DNA of 64,000 nucleotides from positions 1-64,000 of the forward strand of contig JAKJXP020000012.1 of NCBI GenBank assembly GCA_022225965.2, given 5' to 3'. This DNA comes from Diatrype stigma (lineage: Eukaryota; Ascomycota; Sordariomycetes; Xylariales; Diatrypaceae). Below are positions 11,709-26,100 of this stretch, one piece after another. The notes under the pieces were generated by a model that was not told where the DNA came from, ran no database searches, and was given only the letters and a program-made list of their open reading frames with translations. A program made the position numbers and the translations under genes. Each line of letters begins with the position of its first letter. Position 1 is the stretch's first letter.

Positions 11709-14086
11709 AGCGGACGGTAAAAACATTAACGACTTATAGCGTCCGTTTAAACTTTATAATATGGATTTTTTTTAACCGATTCGTCGGTAATTGCTTATAT
11801 TTACGAATTAATTCCGTAAAACTAAATAATAATAATGGCAAAAATAAAGAACGTTTATATTAAAACCCTTAATACGGCACCAAAAAAAATGAGCTAACGG
11901 CTTTATTATTTTAATATGCATAACCGATTATTAAGAACGTTATTTGCATTTTATACGAAAGATATTTACGGTACGGATATTACTTAATCCCCTTTTGTAT
12001 CGCCGAGGTCGTTATGTTTCTTAAAATGGGCAAGTCCGACTTTACGGCAGTAAAATTTTAGCGCTTCATTTTTTTTCCTATTTCGAAAAAGGCTTAAAAC
12101 GGCTAATTATTAAACGCATATCGATAATAGTTATTCGTAAAGATATTATTAATACGTAGCAATTTGGCGTATTATTCAAAAGATCGGTATTAAATTTAAT
12201 ATTTTGTATTATATATAATATAAAAACGGCATTCGCTTAATACAAAATCGCATCGCTTTTAATATTAAATATTACGGGCGCCTTTAATGCGGTATTACGT
12301 AGCAAATTAATATTTCAATTGCGATAATAAGGATAGGATTACTTATTAATTAAATGGATTAATCTTTTTATAATTAATCGTTTCGCATTTATTTAAATGG
12401 AAAACGTTATTATAAATCTTAGCCCTTTATTTTGCGGCGTTCCTTAGGGTATCCTAATATTCTTAATATTATTTATGCTATATTTGAAGCCGCATTTCCG
12501 AAAAGAGGCCCCATTAATCCGCTTTAAATATATCGACAATGTAACGATATTACGTATAAGTAAGACCATAACCGAAATTTCCGCCTTATTAGCAGCCGAC
12601 GTTTTAAATACCTTTAATTGGAAACGAAAAAACGCCCTTATTTTTAACCCAGCTAAAAGCGACCTTAAATATTTTCATAAAAGCCGGACCCCTTTAAACG
12701 AATCGGTTATTACGGAAAACTTCAAAGTATATTTATTTAACGAAGCGATTAAATGGTTAGGAATTCTTTTTAATTTTAAGTTAAACTTTAAGGAATACGT
12801 ATTTAAATGGGCCGTTAAGGCTTTACGTGTCGCTAATTATATCCGTTACTTTAATAAAGTAACGAAAGGATTATTACCAAATAAAACCGTAATAGCAATA
12901 AAGGCTTACGTAATATTAATGGCCATTTTCGATACGGAAGCCTAATACTTAAAAAAAAAAGCGCCCAGCAATTAAGAAATAGGAATTTACATTAACGAAC
13001 GTCTTAGGGTACCTTATATAATTTCACCACCTGGACAAGTGGTTAAATTGTCCGTACCTTAGCTAAGTTTGCCCAGCCCAGCAATTGCTGCGATAAGTAA
13101 CGACCTAGCTTATCGAAGTACGCAGCTGTTAAGCCGCATATATGCGATACAAACCGAGCGGGCCCTTTAGCCCGACGCCGCTAGCAATGGCAACAAATCC
13201 GGCAAAATTTCTGCCATCCGCCACCGACTTCCGATTTTCCGCCGAAGCCGCTGGCACCAATTATCGACGTCCCTTGCCCTTTCCGCAGACCTAACGTCCC
13301 TTTCTTCCATTCGACGTTCCCTTAGCAGCCCCTCCTGCTACGCAACCATCCGCCGAGCCGCCTATTACTCGACGACCCCGCCGTCGACTGGCAGCCCCCC
13401 CAGCCAACGGTACCCAAAACCCCACCCGCCACCAGTCATCCATGTGGCACCAACAATGCGTCGATTCCGCCCCCGACGCCCCAGCCCTAGCCCCTTCCCC
13501 CTTCTTTTTTTGTCAGCCCCAATTTGTTCGCGCTCTGTCCTAAAGCTTGCCCCTAGATACTTCAGCCGTCCCATATACTATACAGTATCGGACTTATATA
13601 ATTAACTAGCCTAAGTAAATAGGTCCATCCGGACGTAAAAATATATCATCATTATTATACCTTATAATTTCCGATAAATCATTTAGAATTATCGTTAAAG
13701 TAATCTTTTTAATATGGAGCATTATTAATATTCCTATTTTATATCGTAAATTAAGCATTTCTTTAACGGAGATAATATACGAATAAATATAAAAACGATA
13801 CGTTATCCGGTTTTATAGCCTAAATTCGGCTTATCCGGTTATTTAGCGCGCTAATTAATTAAGAAAACGTTAGCTTATGCGATTATAATTAACGTCGAAT
13901 TTGGCGGCAGCCTGCTTTCGCTTTTTATTCCTAAATAGGAAATGGCTAAATAAGCCGTTATCCGTTTTAGCCGATAGAAAAAAAAAGAACGTTTATAAAA
14001 AGTAATTCGAATCCGTTTTTTTCCGAAACCTGGTTATTTATTCTAATAATTCCAAAATCGACCGAATTAATTAAGGCTTTGTTATT
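11709..14086 (+). pseudogene. LINE-A ORF2 relic, reverse transcriptase part, copy A1
   Basis: The longest surviving frame is 12475-12945 (156 codons). It begins in the RT palm (MLYLKPHFRK), then carries the catalytic box as YIDN at 12529-12540 where A3 reads YADD. It continues through the thumb-like stretch AVKALRVANYIRYFNKVTKG. Polymerase role: copying element RNA at the nicked target. The loss of the second aspartate, the SINE at 13026, and frequent stops elsewhere make it non-functional. Confidence 0.85.
13026..13658 (+). mobile_element. SINE-1 copy c
   Basis: About 633 bp. The sense strand is plus: the 5' end accacctggacaagtgg is at 13026 and the 3' tail atcatcattatt is at 13646-13658. 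The TSD is imperfect: ACCTTATATAATTTC (13011-13025) against ACCTTATAATTTC (13659-13671), a 2-bp difference. Host LINE-A text flows from one side to the other. It shows more transitions than copies b and e. Confidence 0.88.
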
Positions 14087-14168
14087 ATCCTTTTATAATT
14101 CTTTTTTCCTATTTCTATATTTTGTTAAGATTCGTTTTTGTTTAATTTTCTTTTATATCGTAAGCCTT
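14087..14168 (+). mobile_element. LINE-A copy A2, 5' terminal piece
   Basis: These 82 bases (atccttttataattct and on) are the 5' UTR start of LINE-A, matching A4 at 48881. They end in ATATCGTAAGCCTT (14155-14168), the TSD of LINE-B copy B2. The rest of A2 follows at 20758-20771 and beyond. Without this piece B2 and A2 would look like unrelated tandem neighbours. Confidence 0.88.
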
Positions 14169-14287
14169 TATTCTTTTATAACTTTCTTTTCCTATCCCTA
14201 TACTTTGCCAAGACTTGTTTTCGCTTAGTTCTTATATATATCATAAACTTCATTGCTCGTACCCTTGGATTAGGTATATCTCCGAAA

Positions 14288-16663
14288 ATGGCGGACCCTC
14301 GCCCTTTTTAGCGGCCTATAACGCCGCCACAACTCCTATAACCCTTAAGAGCTAGATCCAAAAAACCGGCTCTTACGATACCCAAAAGCCCTTCCGCATT
14401 CGCAAAGGACCATATTACTTAAAAAGCCATTTCCATAAACCTACGTCGGAATAATAACCTAAGGACTTATAAACCCATTGCGTCCAAAAGATATAAGTCC
14501 GGCGGAAACTTGGAATTTCCTTTATTCGGGGCCTTAAAGAATTCCCCTTTAAATTCGTTTTTAATTACCGTTAGGGATTTGCGTAAAAGAAACTAATACG
14601 CGTATTAAATTCGAAATATTTATTATTTTATTATCGTATTTAAATACGGCATTTAAGGGTTTCCAACGTCTAGCGTATATTTAATAAACTAGGCTAATTT
14701 ATTAATACATTAAGAAATTTATTATTAAATTAAGGAATCTAAATTATCCGAATAATGCGGCCATATTTCTATAACGCCCAATAATAAAAGCAATAAAATT
14801 AATACAATTTAGGCATGTAATTTTAACCCTTCCTATAAAGGCTATAAAAATAACAGACGAACCAAAAAATAAATACCTCTTAAATATTTTATTTACCATA
14901 AAGCCGTTCATATCCGTATCCGTATTTCCTCCGGCTAAAAAAAAAAACGTATTTCGTTTTCCTTTTAGGCCATTATATCTTTTGCAATAATACTTTTTGC
15001 CTTTATATATATAATAATAAGGGTACCTTTAATAAAACAGCATAAAAAATGGAATATCGTTAACCCCAAAGCCAAAAGGGCTAAAGATAAAAATAAACTC
15101 ATTTCTATTTTTAATGGGAATAACCCAGATAATCGCTTTTTCGTATACATCGGCCCCGATTACGTATGGCATAACTTCCGGCTATAAAACGTTTAAGTTA
15201 ATTTAATGAACATATTTAAATTGGATGTTAAGAAAATTACCGATACCTGAAAGGTAAAAACAGGCTAAATAATACGTTTTCGTAACAATATAGCCCGTTA
15301 ATACATATTAAAAGCAGCAATAACGGTTAATAACTTAAAACTAAAAAAGGCATAATAATGATTTATATACGTATTAATAAGAATTTCCGAGATTTTTATA
15401 ATATTAACCGGCTATTAATTTATTAATAAAGTTATTAGCACTAAAATTACGGCATAAATTAATATTAAACCAATAATACTTTACCGGTTAAAAGAATATA
15501 TCCTTAACGCCTTTATTTAGGAATAAATCGCTGCATTTACGCAGCCGGTTAAGAAATTCCGAATGTTTGGATTAAAATTATTTAAGCTGTTAATAAAAAA
15601 CCGAAAATTACCTAATACGATATATACCTCGGATTTTATAATGGCAGGAATTGTATAAATAAATTAAAATATAAAAAATATAACAAAACCAAAAAGTTAT
15701 ATCCATTTATAAAAAATAAAAACGTTTATAAAGGCAACGTAAAATGCTCCAATTATAAAGGCCCCCATTTTTTTTAATTTTATAACATATTTTATTCGGC
15801 CAATTAAACGGGAAAGCAAAATAATTCGACCCATTAAAAAATAACTTATAAATATCCGATAATTAAATAAATAAGCTTATAACGCCGCCGTTTAAAAAAA
15901 AGGAAAGCGTTAAAAAAAGCGCAGACATAAGCGCAAGCTTAGGCCCAAGCCATATAATCGGCCTAAATATAATCCGCCTAAGCCGCATATTTTACGCATT
16001 TCTATCCAAAAAATCCATAGCATCCGAAAAATGCCGAAATGGATTTTTTTAATTTTCTTATGCCAATAGCTCGACAAAACGGAAAGGCAATCCGCCGTTT
16101 ATAAAAGCAACGTTTTATTGCAAAATAATAGGAACGCATTAAAGGCATATTAACAATATACAAATAAAAATTAGGCTTCGTTTAAATATAAAAACGGCGA
16201 ATAGAAAAAACCGAACAAACTAATACGCCGGTAATGGCATTAACGGCTATTTCGGCCACGGCTACGGCTATAAAAATATCCGAAAAGCAGGAGATATTTC
16301 AATCGATCCGATCGGCCCTCCAAAGGCGACGGTACCGCTTATATTTCCCTTTCCCCCGACTTATAGCTACAGATACAAAGAAAAAAAAAAACGACGCCCC
16401 GAATTCGAATAAGGACGAAAACGAATTTGCCCAAGCATTATCTTTTTTTATATAATCCGCAGCATTAATACCAATAATGGGCCCCTTAAACCTAAAAATG
16501 CACAAAACGGCGGAAAAAAGACCCCGGAAATTACAGATCGAATCGTTAGCGCTTTTTTTCGATAAGCCGACGATTACGACGAATTCGCCAATATTCCTAA
16601 ACCTAACCGCTATTATGATATTAGCGACATATAACGCGCGGCTAAAAAAAAAAGGATCCTAAC
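14288..16663 (+). pseudogene. LINE-B ORF1 (gag-like) relic, copy B2
   Basis: The start ATG at 14288 reads MADPRPF, then a TAG. A lysine-rich zone (SKRYKSGG near 14490) parallels LINE-A ORF1 (PKRYKSQG). The last part is open at 16234-16455 and continues in the same context to about 16660, with a lysine-rich stretch near 16380. No intact zinc knuckle can be read after RIP. I infer an RNA-binding protein from position and similarity. Confidence 0.68.
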
Positions 16664-16739
16664 CTTTAATGGACGCATTAGCGATATATTTTAATAATAA
16701 CGGAACGAAAACGTTATAACCAAAATAACAATAAAACCC

Positions 16740-19700
16740 TTAAGCTATTTAAAATAATACAAATAAATATCCGAAAAAGGGGTTTTATTTATAACATAGC
16801 CCTTTATACGGCTTAATTTATTTAAGCTAACGTAATATTTATCCAAAAACCTTGGATCGTTACGTCCGCTAAACGGCAAATTAAGATATACCTTAAGTAC
16901 GATACATTTTCCTTAACGGAAAATTAGGTAGCTACTTTTTCCCGAATCCTTATATATATCCGTAAAAATCCCATTTTAAACGTAATATAATTCCGACCAT
17001 TCGTTTCCCGAAACGCATGTATTATATAAATTAATAATATCATTATCGGCAACATTTATTTAAATAATAACGTATTATACGAATTACTTAAATATTTAAA
17101 CCAATAAAAATTAAAACTAAACCGCATAATAATTAAAAACTTTAACGCCATTTATTAATTATAACAACCCTTTTGCAAAAACAAAAATACGATAGCTTAA
17201 AGCAAAAAGTAACCGATTAATTTAAGGCCTAAAAACTTTAAATATATAATAATAATTAGCTTACGAATTAATACGGCAATATCATTAATTTCTTTATATT
17301 TAATATCTTAGGCAGTACGGCCCAAATAAAAAATACGTTATACATTAATTCGGATTATTATATCATATTGAATCGGATTCCGATAAACAAAATATCGCAA
17401 TTATTTAAGGGCAAACTTAGCATTTTGGTAAAAAAAATACTACGTTTCGCCTAATTAATACGTATTTATTAAACCGAAACATCCTTTATTCCGAACTTAA
17501 TAAAAAAAACAAAAACTTTGGCAAATAAATTTTTGCAGGTCTTTATTATAACCATAAAAGCTACGGGAAAAATACGTTATAACAAAAAAAAAACGCCTCG
17601 TAATGAAACGACGAATGCGAATTCGTAACGGCCTTATTACGGGCTTCGATATGCGCAAATGGCGGCACATTCGAATCGGAAATGGCAAAAGAATACCGCA
17701 ATACAGTTAAAAAAACGAAAAAGCAATATTAAAAACGGCAAATCGATAGCGCATTAAAGGACAAATCCATTTATAATATTATGGATTAATATAAATTTAA
17801 AAACAATTTCCGCGCCTTTTTAATAACGAATAATAATAAAGTAATTACGGATATACTAAGGAAAATCGATTTTTTCGGCAAAAAATATTAATCCCGCAAA
17901 TAAACGGAAATAATATAAAGAATCCTTAAAAGCCGTTGGAACCGGCCGATTTCGACTTATTTTCGGCCGACCTTAACGCAATAGCATATACATACAATTT
18001 TATTTCTTAAAATTAAAAGGTAATACTGGCGGAAACGGAATACGTATATATCAAAACGGCAAATACGGCTTTGAATAAAAACGGCCTAAATGTTACCCTG
18101 CTTTAATTCGTATAGCCAGCCTTTAACGGATTTATTCGGACGTTATACGAAAGTTGCCTTAAATATGGCTATTATTTTATTCCGTTTCGGACGGCGAAAA
18201 TAATAATGCTCCTTAAAATCGGCAAAAACGGTTTTATTAAGATTAAATCTTAAAAGCTTATTTTTTTCTTATTTTGTTTCGATAAAGGATTAAAAAACTT
18301 ATAGCCCGGTATATATTAATAATTGCTATTAAAACGGAAATAATTAGTATTTAATAATTCGGCGCATTATTTAAACGTTTAGCGTTAAATTTGGCCGCTT
18401 ACGTTATATATGACATAAAATTAATATTCGCCCAAAATAAAATAGCGTTTTTATTTATAATAAACGTTTTCGGAATTTTTAACGCGATATTCCGAAAGCG
18501 ATTAATTTTAAAGCTAAAGAAATAAGGCTAAAATAAACGGTTCGTACGTTAAATAAATTTATTTATAATTAACCGATTAATCTTTATACGAATAAAAAAT
18601 GTTACCATTAATATTAAACCTTTTACGTATAATATGCTATAAAGCTCGCTTATTTTTCCTATTTTATTTATGCTATATACGAAACCTTTATTTCGGAAAG
18701 GTTCCTTATTATTTAAATTTAAATATGCAAACGATATTGCAATTATTCGAATAAATCGTACCATTAAGAAAACATCGGCCTTTTTAAAAGAAAATATACG
18801 AAATACGTTAATATGGAATAAAAATAACGCATTTATTTTCGACCTAATTAAAAGCGATTTGCAGCATTTTTATAAAAGTCGCGTACCGTATAAAACCTTA
18901 ATGCGCGCTATTAAGTATTTTACGGTTAAAACCAATAACAAATTTATTTATTAATTAAGGATTTTTTTAACGCCAAATTCGACTTTAAAAAATATACGCG
19001 TAAATAAACTGCTAAAGCCTTATATACGGCCAATTATATTCGGTACCTAAATAAGGTTATTTATAACATTTTACCAAATAAAACAACAATAGCGATTAAA
19101 GCATACGTATTACCGATAACGACGTACGGAACTAAAGCCTAATACCTAAAATTAAAGCGCCCCGCTATTAAAAAAAGGGCCTAATATAAATATAAATACT
19201 TAAACATTTTAATATTATTAATAAATTACTTAAAATAATAATACGCGCAATTCTGCCGGTTTAAAGGATTACTTGCGTCCTTATATTACATAAAGAAATT
19301 AGCCTGTCCCTTATTAAGGTAATATACGAATAAATACGATTACGACATACCGTACGTTTATATATATTCGATCCCGTATATTTAATAATTATACGATCCC
19401 AATAATCCAAAAGCAAATAGCCTATTTAATTATAGCTCGTTATAAACCTAATCGGAAAATGCCTACGCCCTTTATTCTTAAAAAGCAAAACCCAATTCGC
19501 CCGTTTCCGCTTTTAACCGATAAAAAAAGGAACAAGGAAAAGCATATAAAATAACTCTTTTCCTTTTCTTTTTTCGATTTTATTATTTACTTTAATAATT
19601 TTAAGGTTAACCGTATAAGCTGGGGCTTTATTGCTTATTAAAGCGGCCAACGTATTTACGTTTTTCATGGGTTATTATTTAACGCAAAAGTCTTTAATAA

Positions 19701-20500
19701 AAAGATCGTCGCCGCCTAATAAATAACCCAATAAATAAAAAACAATTAATATAACCTAAATACTTTTCCTTTAAGCATACATTTTTATATCGATAGTACC
19801 GCAATTATTCGATGCCTTATAGGCAATTTATCGAATAATCTTTAAAGCGACTTTTTTTAATTTTACGAAGCCATCGCATGTATCCGTCTTAAAGCCTTTT
19901 TTATCCAATAAGCTCCTAAATACGTTACTATCGAAAAAAACGAAGCAACAAATGTTCAAGCCAAATTTAGAATTAATTTTTTTATTAACTATGCATCCGA
20001 CGACGACCCCTTCCGAGCCATAACCCTTATATACTTTCGACGTATTAATAAAAAAAAGCGTTTATTCGTTTTTTCGACCTAATAATCGCGTAATACCTTT
20101 CTTTCGTATATACGATAAAAACTCGAAACAAGCAAGCCCCTTAAGGAACTTACTTTTGTTCGACCGATATTTTACCGCTTTTTCGTTAAACGCTTTAGCC
20201 ATAAAGATTTCGCCCCGTATTATCGGCGTTTTAATCATCTTAAAATGAAATGCTTCTGTCGGTACAAGAAAAAAAAAACTTCCGGCCATATCGTTTAATA
20301 CGACCTATTTCAAGGCGCCCTTAGGATATTAAGCATCCGTTAAAGACGCGAAACGGAAAAATTCCTTGGCCATAATGGCTATAAAAACTTCGTCGCCTTC
20401 CTTAAAAAGGCATACCCATATTAATGAATAATACGGAATAACGACACGTTAGGCCCGACCCAAATTAAGGCAAAACGGTAAGGCCCTAAAAAAGAATATA
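16740..20500 (+). pseudogene. LINE-B ORF2 relic (endonuclease, RT, RNase H), copy B2
   Basis: The endonuclease begins near 16740 (IIQINIRKRGFIYN) and reaches an SDYY relic of the SDH motif near 17355. The RT box reads YAND at 18724-18735 within the open stretch 18670-18954. RNase H begins with ISWGFIAY near 19615-19640 and reaches APKYVTIEKNEATN near 19930-19975, the counterpart of the usual W-P-x-H-x-G-x-x-x-N-E-x-A-D region. Domain order EN-RT-RNH is that of I/Tad-type LINEs. Stops are frequent. Confidence 0.8.
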
Positions 20501-20808
20501 ACCGGCTAGTAAAAAATAAAAACCCTTTTATAATCATGTTTTCTTAAAATCCTATTAATACGTTCGTGCTTTATTTCGAATAACAAATCGCCTTTAATAC
20601 TCCAACCGTCCCATATATTATACAATATCGGACCTTATATAATCTTAATCATACTGTAAACCTTTTATACCCCCTTCGGGGGCTGTTCGTATATAACTAG
20701 GTATACTAGCTAAATAGGTCCATCCGAACGTAAAAATTCATTATCATCATTATTATCATATCGTAAGCCTTACTTACCTTTGCTTTTGGATCAAGCAACC
20801 CTTCGAGA

Positions 20809-23060
20809 ATGTCGGATACCGTTTACCCTTAGCGGCCCTTAACCCCCGCGTAACAAACCCCCGGAATAGGTCTTAAAAAACTGGCGCTTACCATTTTTAT
20901 AAACCCATTTACGATGGTTAATAATAATAATAACGGCAATAACCTAAAGGCCATTCTTTTCGTTTTAAGGAAACTAAACGATAAAACGACAGCAACAAAA
21001 CCTAATATCTCGAAAAAACATAAGTTCTAGGGAAATCTCTTTATTTAATTCCCTTTGGGAATTCCTAAAGATCTTTTAGCAAATTCTATTTTGGTTGCAG
21101 TCAAATTAATACGTAAAAAAAAGAATTAAAGTATCCGAATTAAGTTCGAAATATTTATAATTTATTCTTTATTTTTTAATATCGCTCGAAATATATTTCA
21201 GTAATTTATGCCTATGTATTAATAATGGGCCCGGCTGGCTTATTAATAAATCAAGTAATTTATAATTAGCTTTACGAATACGGAAAATTCGGAAGACTTT
21301 GGCATTTCCTTTTCCCTTTATAACATGCGTAAAACAAATGGCTTAATAGCTTTTCGTTACGTTCTTTCCTTGCTAATACCATCGGAGGACCCTATTGACT
21401 TCGTTTTTAACGAATCTCCTAAAAATACACCCATATCCCTTTGCGAGCGACGTATGTTTTTTGCCTTATATCTTTCGGAACCCATAGCTATATTATCGTC
21501 GCCGTCCTTATTATTTCAGTCCTAATCCTAATTTTAACCTTAAATTTATGTAGCGGCAGTCCGCCTTAAAAATGGGAAAGCCCAGGATTGGATTAACGTA
21601 ACGAGGAAATCCAGGAAGCCTAAAGGAATGCATTTTTTAAGACCTGGCCTTAACCGATTAATATTTCAATCCGCGAAAAAGGCCGATAATCGTTTTTTTT
21701 CCGACTTATTTCCGATTATCCCTAATACGTTTTGTAACTTATAAATATACGGGCCACAATAATGAATACCTTAAAGCTTAATTTATGCGAAATTATTAAC
21801 GCCTAAAAAATTAAAACTGAATAAATAATACGTTTCCCTAATAATATTGCTAAATGACATATTCTCGACGAAGCCTTTAAAATAAAGGGCTTAATTATTA
21901 AAAAAATTAAGAATTAATATATATATATATTAATTAGGATCTTAAAGGAATTTCGTATTTATATAGGCCTTTAGTTTATAAATACGGTTATTAAAACCAA
22001 AATCGTAATTTAAACGAACATTAATTCCATTTCTTTATATCGCTTTAAGCGATATATACCGGGCGTTCCGATTTAAAAATGGCTCGTAGCATTTTCTTAA
22101 ATCGTTAAACGTTTTAAGGTATTTAGCTTCCGTTCGGAAAAACTTATGACGAAAATTCTTAAAATTACTTAATATTAAATTTATTTAAGCTTTTACGATA
22201 AGCGATATTACGATAACGACTTATGTTATTAATAATATAGCAAAAGTTATAAGATATACGAAACTATCCGTTAAAAAGGCGTTTGCGAAAATAAAATTAA
22301 GTGCTTTAATTATTACGGCCCTTATAAATTCGATTCGTTAATATATCCGGCCCGATTAATAAAAAAAATAACAAAATCGTCCGGCTAATTAAATAATAAC
22401 TGGCTAAAATTAAACAATTAAGCAAATAATAATATAATAAAGTATTACGAAAAACGAAATCCAATAATCGGCATAGCAAGTTCAAATTTAAATATCGGCT
22501 TAAGCCTAGGCTTAAGTTTCGGTATTCGCAAATAAAGCAAAAAAAAAAATTTATGGGGTTTTTCATTTTAATAAGCCCTAGGATCTTTAAGAAATTTTGA
22601 CTGCTTTTTTTTTTCGCCGTTATAAATAACATAACGAATATTACTTTAATTCTTTATTTTCGTTTTCGTTTTCGTTTCCGCTTATATTGCTATCGTTACT
22701 GCCGTTATTACGGCCAAAAGTACGACCGAAAAAAACGGCGAAAAAAACGGCGAGGATATTTATATCGGCGACGCCGAAAAAAAAAGGACGATTTTTTATA
22801 CGACGACAAAGGAAAAACAAAGAAATACCCCATATTAGCGGGCCCCTTTATTTTAAACGTTACTTAAGCAATAAATAAACGCTAAATCCGATTTTGCAAA
22901 GCCATCGCCAAAAATGCCTTAGCAGCAAAGGCTAACGACGATATCGACGAATTAATAAATATTTCCCGCTTATACAGGATAATTCCTTTCGAAAAAAAAT
23001 CCGATCCTTATAATTAGGAAACCGACGAAAAAAAAAGGCGTAATACGTTCGGGAAAAAGC
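20809..23060 (+). pseudogene. LINE-A ORF1 (gag-like) relic, copy A2
   Basis: The ATG at 20809 opens MSDTVYP. The run of asparagines near 20920 and the frame DPIDFVFNESPKNTP near 21390 match A3 and A4 (DPIDLVFDESPGNTP). The cysteine region is near 22170-22330 and the acidic tail near 22700-23040. Many TAA/TAG stops sit where less mutated copies have CAA/CAG. This is the chaperone-like ORF1 product of the LINE, not expressed in this state. Confidence 0.75.
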
Positions 23061-23129
23061 AAATTTTTACGACCGCTAGAAATAACGAAACGATTCCGGC
23101 TTTTTCATAGCAGTACCGCCCGATTTTTT

Positions 23130-26100
23130 AAATAATTACTTATAATATAAATTAATATCCGTAAAAATAAAAAGAAAGGCATTATATATAATACAGCATT
23201 TAAAACGACAAACGACGTAAAGACGGACGTCGTATTAATATAAAAGCCATAAATAATAACGTTTTACGGCAAAAAACAAATTAAAACCCATTTCCGATAC
23301 GACATTTTTTCGTCGGTAAAAGATTAAACGAAATATTTTAAAGTTTTTATATACGTCCGAAAAAATCCAATCCTTAATATTGCATAATTGCGCCCCTTTA
23401 TTATTAAAAACGCAGTCGTTATATAAATTAACGATGTTATTATTAAATACGTTTATTTAAACGGCGGAACGTTTTACGTTTTATTTATTAAATTGAAATA
23501 ATAAAAATCCGGCCTTCGAAAAGTAATAACAAGGGATTTTAACGTCGTTTATTAAATATGGCATTTATAATAACGACGACGGCATAACGGACTAAAATAA
23601 AAAATTATAAATTAATTTAAAAACCAAAACCTTTAAGTTTTTAATAAAAACGAATCCATATATTATTTAGGCAATATAATCGATTTTATGGCTTTTAATA
23701 TATTAAAAAGTATAATAAAAATGGATAATAATATATATACGAATTCCGATTATTATACGTTAATTAATAAAATACCAATTAATAAATTCGTTAAAATCCT
23801 TAAACCCAAATTTACCTTTTTGTTAAATGCGGCTTTAAAGTTTTTCTAATTTATTTATACGTATTAAATTAAAAGGCTTACGATATTTACGTTAATCCAA
23901 AAATGCGAAAACCTAATTTTTCGGTTGCTAAAAACGTTTTATCGCGTAATAAAGGCATTAAAAAAGTCCAGATATAACCGCGGATAAAACGCGTCGTAAT
24001 GGACGGAAAAATGCAACGAAATTATTAAACGGATGTAATAATCGGCAGCGAAAAACGGAATTCCGGATTCGGATACGGCGAAAAAATATAAATCCATTAT
24101 TCGACGAATAAAAACGTAATATTAAAAACGGCAAATAATTAACGCTATTTTAAATAAATTAATTTATAATATAATAAATTAATATAAACTTAAAAATAAT
24201 TTTCGAATTTTTTTAATAATAAATAAAAATCGAATAATAATAAATACGAAAAAAAAAGATTAATTATTTCCGACATAAAGTTTTCGTTTTATAAATAAAC
24301 GGCAAAAACATTAACGATTCGTAACGCTTATTTAATTTTACGATTTAAATCCTTTCGCGGTTAATTCTTCGATTACCGCCCATATATACGAATCGAATTT
24401 CTGGGATTGGATAATAACGATGGCAAAAGCAAAGAACGTTTATATTAAAACCCCTAATACGGCTTCGAAAAAAAAACGAATTAACGGCTTTATTATTTTA
24501 ATACGCATAGCCGATTATTAAAAACGCCATTCGTATTTTATACGAAAATTGCTTGCGGTACGGATATTATTTAATGCTTTTCCGTATCGTTAAGGTTATT
24601 ATGCTTTTTAAAGTAAACAAATTCGATTTTAAGGCAATAAAATCCTGACGTTTTATTTCTTTTCTTTTTTATTTCGAAAAGAACTTAAAGCGGCTAATTG
24701 CTAAGCATATATCGATAATAATTATACGTAAAAGCGTTATTAATATTTAGCAATTTGGCGCGTTATTTAAAAAGTCGGCATTAAATTTAGCATTTTGCGT
24801 TATATATAATATAAAAACGGCTGTTGCTTAAAATAAAGTCGTATCGTTTTTAATATTAAATGTTATAAGCGATTTTAATACGGTATTACGCGATAAATTG
24901 GTATTTCGATTGCGGTAATAAAAATGGAACCATTTATTAATTAAATGTATTAATTTGTTTATAATTAATCGTTTCGCGTTTATCCGAATAAAAGATATTA
25001 TTACAAATTTTGGCCTTTTATTTTGCGGCATTTTTTAAGGTTTCTTAATGTTTTTAATATTATTTATGTTATATACGGAATTTTCTTTTCGAAAAGGCGC
25101 CTTATTAATTCGTTTTAAATATGCCAACGACATAACAATATTACGTATAAGCAGAACCATAATTAAAACCTTCGCTTTATTAATAGCCGACGTTTTAAAT
25201 ATTTTTAATTAGGAACGGAAAAACGCCTTTATTTTCGATTTAGCCAAAAGCGACCTTAAGTATTTTTATAAAAGCCGGATTTTTTTAAACGTATCGGTTA
25301 TTGCGGGAAAATTTGAGGCACATTTATTTAACGAAACGATTAAATAGCTGGGAGTTTTTTTTAATTTTAAGCTTAATTTTAAGAAATACGTATTTAAGTA
25401 GGCTATTAAGGCTTTACGTATTGCTAATTATATTCGTTATTTTAATAAAGTGGCAAAGAAATTATTACCGGATAAAACCGTAATAGCAATAAAGGCTTAC
25501 GTAATATTAATAGCCATTTACGGTACGAAAGCCTGGTGTTTAAAAAAGGAACGCCCAACGGTTAAAAAATAAGGACTCGTATTTATAGGCGTCTTAAAAT
25601 ATTTCGCAATTTCCGATAAGCCATTTAAAATCGCCGTTAAGGCAATTTTCCTAATTTGGCGTATTATTAACGTTTTTATTTTATATCGCAAAACAGGCTT
25701 TCCTTTTATACGAATAAATACGAAAACGATACGTTATTTGGTTTTGCAGCTTAAATCCGGCTTATTCGATTATTTAGCGCGCCAATTAATTAAAAAAACG
25801 TTGGCTTATGCGACTATAATTAGTATCGGATTTAACGGTAAATTGTTTCCGTCCTTTATTCTTAAACAGAAAATGGCTAAATAAGCCGTTATTCGTTTTA
25901 GCCGATAAAAAAAAAGGAAAAAACGCCCATAAAAGGTGGCTCGAATCCGTTTTTTCTTAAGACCAGATTATTTATTTTAATGGCTTTAGGATCGACCGAA
26001 TTAGCTAGGGCTTTATTATTTATTAAGGCGGCAAACGTTTATATATAGTTAATGGATTATTTTTAAACGCAAAGGTTTTTAACAATAAAGTAATAACCGT

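Larger units (their letters stand above)
11695..14086 (+). mobile_element. LINE-A copy A1, second segment (reverse transcriptase)
   Basis: A1 resumes after the B1 insertion with the duplicated GTTTTCGTTTCATA at 11695-11708. It carries the RT part of ORF2 and the first bases of the RNase H domain. It holds SINE-1 copy c. It is cut at 14086 by A2: TSD GGCTTTGTTATT at 14075-14086 is repeated at 27171-27182, where the RNase H text continues. Confidence 0.92.
14169..20757 (+). mobile_element. LINE-B copy B2, full length
   Basis: A 6589-bp element from 5' UTR (tattcttttataactttc) to a (cat/tat)n tail at 20739-20757, inserted in the 5' UTR of A2. The perfect 14-bp TSD ATATCGTAAGCCTT is at 14155-14168 and 20758-20771. 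Its 3' UTR carries the TTCG hairpin near 20670-20690 and the conserved block ending in taggtccatccgaacgtaaaaa. It holds ORF1 from 14288 and ORF2 from about 16740. It contains no SINE and so serves as the empty-site reference for copy b. Confidence 0.93.
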
